Source: CAYRGE01 sp964423985 (GTDB lineage Bacteria; Patescibacteriota; Minisyncoccia; Phycocordibacterales; CAYRGE01). Taken from it: 16,797 bases of DNA. Positions 14,076 through 16,797 of this stretch are shown piece after piece; the stretch's first letter is position 1; each line of letters opens with the position of its first letter. Made by a program: the position numbers and the translations under genes. The stretch covers positions 1-16,797 of the forward strand of contig CAYRGE010000011.1 of assembly GCA_964423985.1 (NCBI GenBank), read 5' to 3'. A model generated the notes under the pieces. The model did no database searches. It was given only the letters and a program-made list of their open reading frames with translations, and was not told the DNA's origin.

Positions 14076-14498
14076 TTACATTCTATCCACAACCTTTGTC
14101 TTAAGAGGTAGTTTAGCACCAGCTTTCCGTAGTGCATCATGCGCAACTTCCCTACTTACGCCATCAACCTCAAATATAACTCTACCTGGACGTACTTCAA
14201 ACTCAAAACCCTGTGGATCCCCCTTCCCTTTTCCCATTCCCATTTCAGCAGCCTTTTGCGTCCATGGACGATCTGGAAAAATACGAATCCAAATTTTTCC
14301 AATTTTCGTAATTTTACGCATAATCGTACGACGGGCTGCTTCAATTTGATTTGATCTAATCCTCGCCCCACCCTGTGCCTTAAGTCCATATGCTCCGAAT
14401 GCAATCTTTGTACCACGAGTATCTGGGCGATTCATTTTTTCTTCGCTCTTGCGGGCTCGTTGCCATTTTCTGTGTTTTACTTTTTTAGGGAATAACAT
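14076..14498 (-). CDS. rplP: Large ribosomal subunit protein uL16
   Basis: uL16 organises the A-site and peptidyl-transferase region of the 50S subunit. 140 residues (136 in E. coli). Landmarks are MLFPKKVKHRKWQRAR, GTKIAFGAYGLKAQGGARI, SNQIEAARRTIMRKITKIGKIWIRIFPDRPWTQK, MGMGKGKGDPQGF and a normal C-terminus. The segment before the GKGKG loop reads AEMGMGKGKG where E. coli has AVRMGKGKG, so the position equivalent to E. coli R81 is Gly87 (codon GGA). It follows rpsC by 5 bases. Confidence 0.98.
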   Translation of the reverse strand: MLFPKKVKHRKWQRARKSEEKMNRPDTRGTKIAFGAYGLKAQGGARIRSNQIEAARRTIMRKITKIGKIWIRIFPDRPWTQKAAEMGMGKGKGDPQGFEFEVRPGRVIFEVDGVSREVAHDALRKAGAKLPLKTKVVDRM

Positions 14499-14503
14499 AA
14501 TAA

Positions 14504-15172
14504 TTATTTAATTTTCTGTTTTTCAAAAACTTCTCCTTTATATATCCAAACCTTAATACCTAAAACACCATAAGACATATTGGCTCGCTCTTTTGCAAAA
14601 TCTATATCTGCACGAAATGTCTGCAATGGAATCCCCCCTCTCTTTATGGTTTCTTTTCTGCTCATCTCAGCACCTCCAAGTCTCCCCGCAAGAGTGATTT
14701 TTGCCCCTTTTACTTCGCGAGTTGCCATTATTTTTTCAATGGTTTGCTTCATTATCATTCTAAAGGGAAGGCGTTTCTCAAGCCCTTCAGCAACCATAGA
14801 GCAAACTATAGCTGCATTCGTTTCAGGATAGCGAACTTCTTCAATGTCTATCTTGAATTTTTCTGGAAGATTAATCTTCATTCTGCGTGCTTCTTTTTGT
14901 ATGTCAATTTTTAGCTTTTTTGCTCCCTCTCCACTCCTTCCAATAATCATACCCGGTCTTGATGTTTTTATTATTATGCGGAAAACTTTTTCACTGCGTT
15001 CAATCTCAATACTAGCAACAAAAAACCCTCTTAATCGTTTTTCAAGATATTCACGCAATAACACATCTCCACGCAAAAAAACACTATATTGCCCCCTGTC
15101 AACAAACCAGCGAGATTTCCAGTCTTTTATAATTCCCAATCTATGTGCATATGGATGTACTGTATGTGTCAT
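14504..15172 (-). CDS. rpsC: Small ribosomal subunit protein uS3
   Basis: uS3 lies at the mRNA entry channel of the 30S subunit and takes part in mRNA unwinding. 222 residues. The N-terminal part starts MTHTVHPYAHRLGIIKDWKSRWF. A type II KH domain is centred on RPGMIIGRSGEGAKKL (the GxxG loop is about GRSG). The C-terminal domain has KTIEKIMATREVKGAKITLAGRLGGAEMSR (first residue approximate) and ends GVLGIKVWIYKGEVF. It follows rplV by 18 bases. The start context is purely AT-rich with no Shine-Dalgarno. Confidence 0.99.
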   Translation of the reverse strand: MTHTVHPYAHRLGIIKDWKSRWFVDRGQYSVFLRGDVLLREYLEKRLRGFFVASIEIERSEKVFRIIIKTSRPGMIIGRSGEGAKKLKIDIQKEARRMKINLPEKFKIDIEEVRYPETNAAIVCSMVAEGLEKRLPFRMIMKQTIEKIMATREVKGAKITLAGRLGGAEMSRKETIKRGGIPLQTFRADIDFAKERANMSYGVLGIKVWIYKGEVFEKQKIK

Positions 15173-15190
15173 AATTATTTTTTAATTTCT

Positions 15191-15658
15191 TTAGTTTTTT
15201 TTAGTTTTAGTACTCTCTTTCTTTTTGGTGGCTTTTATCTCTTTTATTTCTTTGTTATTTTCTTCTTTACTTGTTTTTTCTTTATTTTGGTTTTTTTCAA
15301 TATTTTCAGCAACTATTGGTGTGTTTTTCTTATTGTGTTCACTAAGTGCAAGAGTAATCCTACTTGTTCTTTTGTTAATTGGTGTTGACCTACCAAATGC
15401 ACGAGGAATGCGTCGTTTGAGTGTGACTCCCTCGTCTACGCGAATCTCTTGCACAAAAAGTTCTTTTTCGGTTTTTTGAAAATTCTGTTTTGCATTTGCA
15501 ATAGCAGAGTGCAGAACCTTTCTTATTGTTTGTGCTGCTTTTTTATTTATAACACTTAATTCAACCATAGCTTTTTCCGCATTTTTACCACGAACAACAT
15601 CCGCTACTAAGCGAACTTTGCGTGGCGATTGTCTGTAATTTTTTAAAAACGCTTTCAT
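15191..15658 (-). CDS. rplV: Large ribosomal subunit protein uL22 with lysine-rich tail
   Basis: uL22 lines the peptide exit tunnel with its long beta hairpin. 155 residues against about 110 in E. coli. The core opens NYRQSPRKVRLVADVVRGKNAEKAMVEL (in part). It continues with AAQTIRKVLHSAIANA, then ELFVQEIRVDEGVTLKRRIPRAFGRSTPINKRTSRITLALSE, the tunnel hairpin and its return strand. The last 40-odd residues are low-complexity Lys, Glu, Asn and Thr, probably a disordered surface tail. A 97-base gap separates it from rpsS and contains an exact TATAAT, so an internal promoter is possible. Confidence 0.97.
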   Translation of the reverse strand: MKAFLKNYRQSPRKVRLVADVVRGKNAEKAMVELSVINKKAAQTIRKVLHSAIANAKQNFQKTEKELFVQEIRVDEGVTLKRRIPRAFGRSTPINKRTSRITLALSEHNKKNTPIVAENIEKNQNKEKTSKEENNKEIKEIKATKKKESTKTKKN

Positions 15659-15673
15659 TTTTTTATGTTATAG

Positions 15674-15679
15674 ATTATA
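15674..15679 (-). promoter_or_regulatory. Possible internal promoter (-10 box) before rplV
   Basis: An exact TATAAT on the minus strand lies 15 bases before the rplV ATG. Initiation there would leave a leader of about 8 bases. No good -35 hexamer lies 16-18 bases upstream, so this is weak. The unusual 97-base gap in an otherwise tightly packed operon is the main support. Confidence 0.3.
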
Positions 15680-15755
15680 AGGTTTTTATTGTAAATGTCT
15701 GGTTTTTAATATTAAGATAAACAATATTGAAAACCTTTGCAAAAAACAACTTTTT

Positions 15756-16091
15756 TTATTTTGCTGAAGCTGTTTTTGCTGCTTTTGCTGCTGCGATTTC
15801 AGACTCTTTTTTCTTTTGCTCAAGCTCTTTCTGTATTTTTCCTCCATGTCTAATAAATTTCTTAGTTATTGAAAATTCTCCCAGCCTGTGACCAACCATA
15901 TCTTCAGTTACAAATACTTCAATGTGTTCTTTGCCATTATGGACACCAAAAGTAAATCCAATCATTTCTGGGGAAATCTGACTAGCTCTAGCCCATGTCT
16001 TAATAACGCCAGAGTCTTGTGGTTTTTTACCTTCAATTTTTTTTAGCAATCTCTGGTCTACGGAAGGACCTTTTTTAAGTGATCTTGTCAT
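15756..16091 (-). CDS. rpsS: Small ribosomal subunit protein uS19
   Basis: uS19 sits in the 30S head with uS13 and contacts the A-site tRNA region. 111 residues against about 92 usually. The core has MTRSLKKGPSVDQRLLKKIE, then IKTWARASQISPEMIGFTFGVHNGKEHIEVFVTEDMVGHRLGEFSITKKF and RHGGK. The extra C-terminal residues (from about 88) are an Ala/Lys/Glu-rich helix-forming tail. It is the first gene of the block; rplB, which normally precedes it, is absent. A strong predicted promoter and a hairpin leader lie upstream. Confidence 0.98.
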   Translation of the reverse strand: MTRSLKKGPSVDQRLLKKIEGKKPQDSGVIKTWARASQISPEMIGFTFGVHNGKEHIEVFVTEDMVGHRLGEFSITKKFIRHGGKIQKELEQKKKESEIAAAKAAKTASAK

Positions 16092-16100
16092 AATACAAAA

Positions 16101-16131
16101 AAGTAAGTCTGCCTACTCGACAGACATACTT
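16101..16131 (-). promoter_or_regulatory. Hairpin with U-run in the rpsS leader, possible attenuator
   Basis: Arms 16101-16111 and 16121-16131 pair at 10 of 11 positions around a 9-base loop (CCTACTCGA on the plus strand). On the minus-strand RNA the hairpin is followed at once by a run of six U and then, 9 bases after the hairpin, the rpsS start codon. This resembles an intrinsic terminator, or a structure limiting ribosome access, inside the operon leader. A copy of AAGTAAGT further 5' (16152-16159) could compete for the 3' arm. Confidence 0.45.
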
Positions 16132-16162
16132 ACAAAACATATCTAATACGAACTTACTTGTT

Positions 16163-16191
16163 ATCCTAATCAAATTAAAGATATTTGTCAA
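16163..16191 (-). promoter_or_regulatory. Predicted promoter of the rpsS-rplE ribosomal operon
   Basis: On the minus strand a perfect TTGACA (16186-16191) is followed after exactly 17 bases by TAGGAT (16163-16168, 4/6). Transcription would start near 16156 and give a leader of about 65 bases containing the hairpin at 16101-16131. It is the best promoter-like sequence in the window and supports rpsS being the true first gene of its transcript. Confidence 0.65.
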
Positions 16192-16382
16192 ATTTTTAAT
16201 TTATTATCTGCTTATTTGCCCACACCAAAGCTAAATTTAATACAGTTTTGGTGTTAAGCTAATGCAATAAGGAATATAGTAAGCTTATTAAGTTCAAGTT
16301 ATAAAAATCAAATTGTAAAAACAAGCGTAAACGAGGCTTGACCCTATTTCTCCATTTCTATTTATTCATAAAGCCACTGAAC

Positions 16383-16414
16383 ATAAACACCACACATTTT
16401 TGTATGGTGTTTAT
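16383..16414 (-). terminator. Hairpin terminator after the cysteine-containing secreted protein
   Basis: ATAAACACCA (16383-16392) and TGGTGTTTAT (16405-16414) are perfect 10-base inverted repeats, with three more pairs inside after one mismatch. It lies about 60 bases past the stop of the gene at 16477 and separates it from the rpsS promoter. The U-tract is weak on the minus strand and better on the plus strand, so its direction is uncertain. Confidence 0.55.
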
Positions 16415-16476
16415 TTTGCAAGCTCTCTTTGTTTCTTAGTGTCGTAATTGTGTGATGCTTTTATCGCCAAACAGCC

Positions 16477-16797
16477 CTAGTATGTATACCAAACTCCCTC
16501 GTGTGCACAACGACCCCCCATACCCGAAAGTGATACTCCACTAAGTGTGTGTCTTGCAATAGCAGTAAATCTACGGCCACTACAAGAAGCCGTAGTACCG
16601 TTAACCCACCCAGAATCACAGCTACACCAAGATACACTAGTGCATATTGAGGTACGCGTCTGATTTTGTCCATTGTGTCTTCTAGCTCGAGCAATTACAT
16701 TTTTATAAACACTTTCTCCATACACATCACTAACCCAAAAGTGGCATTCCACACTAGCATGCCTATCAGGTAATGTTGGTAATGTTGGTGGTGTTGG
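16477..16797 (-). CDS. C-terminal part of a cysteine-containing, probably secreted protein (5' end outside window)
   Basis: The frame is open from the window edge to the TAG at 16477, giving at least 106 residues. It begins in a proline/threonine linker (PTPPTLPTLP), typical between modules of exported proteins. The next part contains VECHFWVSDVYGESVYKNV, then RTSICTSVSWCSCDSGWVNGTTASCSG and GMGGRCAHEGVWYTY (in part). Six cysteines in about 90 residues, plus Trp and Gly, suggest a small disulfide-stabilised extracellular domain. I do not recognise the family. The base composition is less AT-rich than the neighbours. Annotation that starts only at an internal codon (16752 or 16694) would be misleading, because the frame clearly continues upstream. 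Confidence 0.6.
   Translation of the reverse strand, partial: PTPPTLPTLPDRHASVECHFWVSDVYGESVYKNVIARARRHNGQNQTRTSICTSVSWCSCDSGWVNGTTASCSGRRFTAIARHTLSGVSLSGMGGRCAHEGVWYTY

Larger units (their letters stand above)
16132..16476. other. Non-coding region upstream of the rpsS operon
   Basis: These 345 bases hold the rpsS promoter (16163-16191), the terminator hairpin (16383-16414), and a further 8-base inverted repeat (ACACCAAA at 16222-16229, matching the TTTGGTGT that ends at 16254). I see no coding or tRNA gene. rplB, rplW, rplD, rplC and rpsJ, expected here in a complete S10 operon, are not present. Confidence 0.6.

Noticed and set aside
14156..14416. 86-codon minus-strand frame inside rplP
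   Set aside because: It overlaps the conserved uL16 frame completely and has no family features.
16222..16254. ACACCAAA / TTTGGTGT inverted repeat as a terminator
   Set aside because: The loop is about 16 bases, the stem only 8, and neither strand has a U-tract after it.

Overview
The window is AT-rich, gene-dense bacterial DNA read with the standard code. TGA is used as a stop, so it is not a UGA-glycine lineage. Its best match is the Candidate Phyla Radiation (Patescibacteria), probably a Parcubacteria-type genome. That placement is inferred from the large secreted peptidoglycan-binding/beta-sandwich surface protein, the order ftsK - small anchored Ig-like protein - recA - EF-P, the compact ribosomal genes with lysine-rich tails, and the lack of Shine-Dalgarno sequences. 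A run of exactly 100 N shows that this is a scaffold from a draft or metagenome assembly.

Layout. (1) 1-3717: a fragment of a dispersed repeat, a bidirectional terminator, then a 1178-residue S-layer-like or adhesin-like protein on the minus strand. (2) 3718-4662: about 1 kb without genes, ending in a cluster of short repeats. (3) 4678-5496: a minus-strand protein with a helical N-terminus and a C-terminal winged helix. Its upstream region carries an array of TGTCTTTTATA-like half-sites shared with the divergent ftsK operon. (4) 5945-10265: a tight plus-strand operon of ftsK, a small membrane-anchored protein, recA and efp. It covers chromosome segregation, recombination and rescue of stalled translation. 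The EF-P frame runs on into a repeat element. (5) 10177-10692: a repeat-rich block with the assembly gap, then a terminator between convergent genes. (6) 10756-12076: minus-strand rpsF-ssb-rpsR. (7) 12137-12293: more repeats. (8) 12329-16091: minus-strand rpsS-rplV-rpsC-rplP-rpmC-rpsQ-rplN-rplX-rplE, a block cut out of the usual S10/spc superoperon. (9) 16092-16797: promoter and leader for rpsS, a hairpin terminator, and the 3' end of a cysteine-containing secreted protein that runs off the window.

The ribosomal genes, ssb, recA, ftsK and EF-P are confident calls. The more unusual signals are: a short interspersed repeat at the 3' ends of genes, which has extended EF-P; a ribosomal operon broken at both ends, with repeats at one breakpoint; an operator-like array between the winged-helix gene and ftsK-recA; a change at the uL16 position equivalent to the conserved R81; and a hairpin with a U-run just before rpsS.
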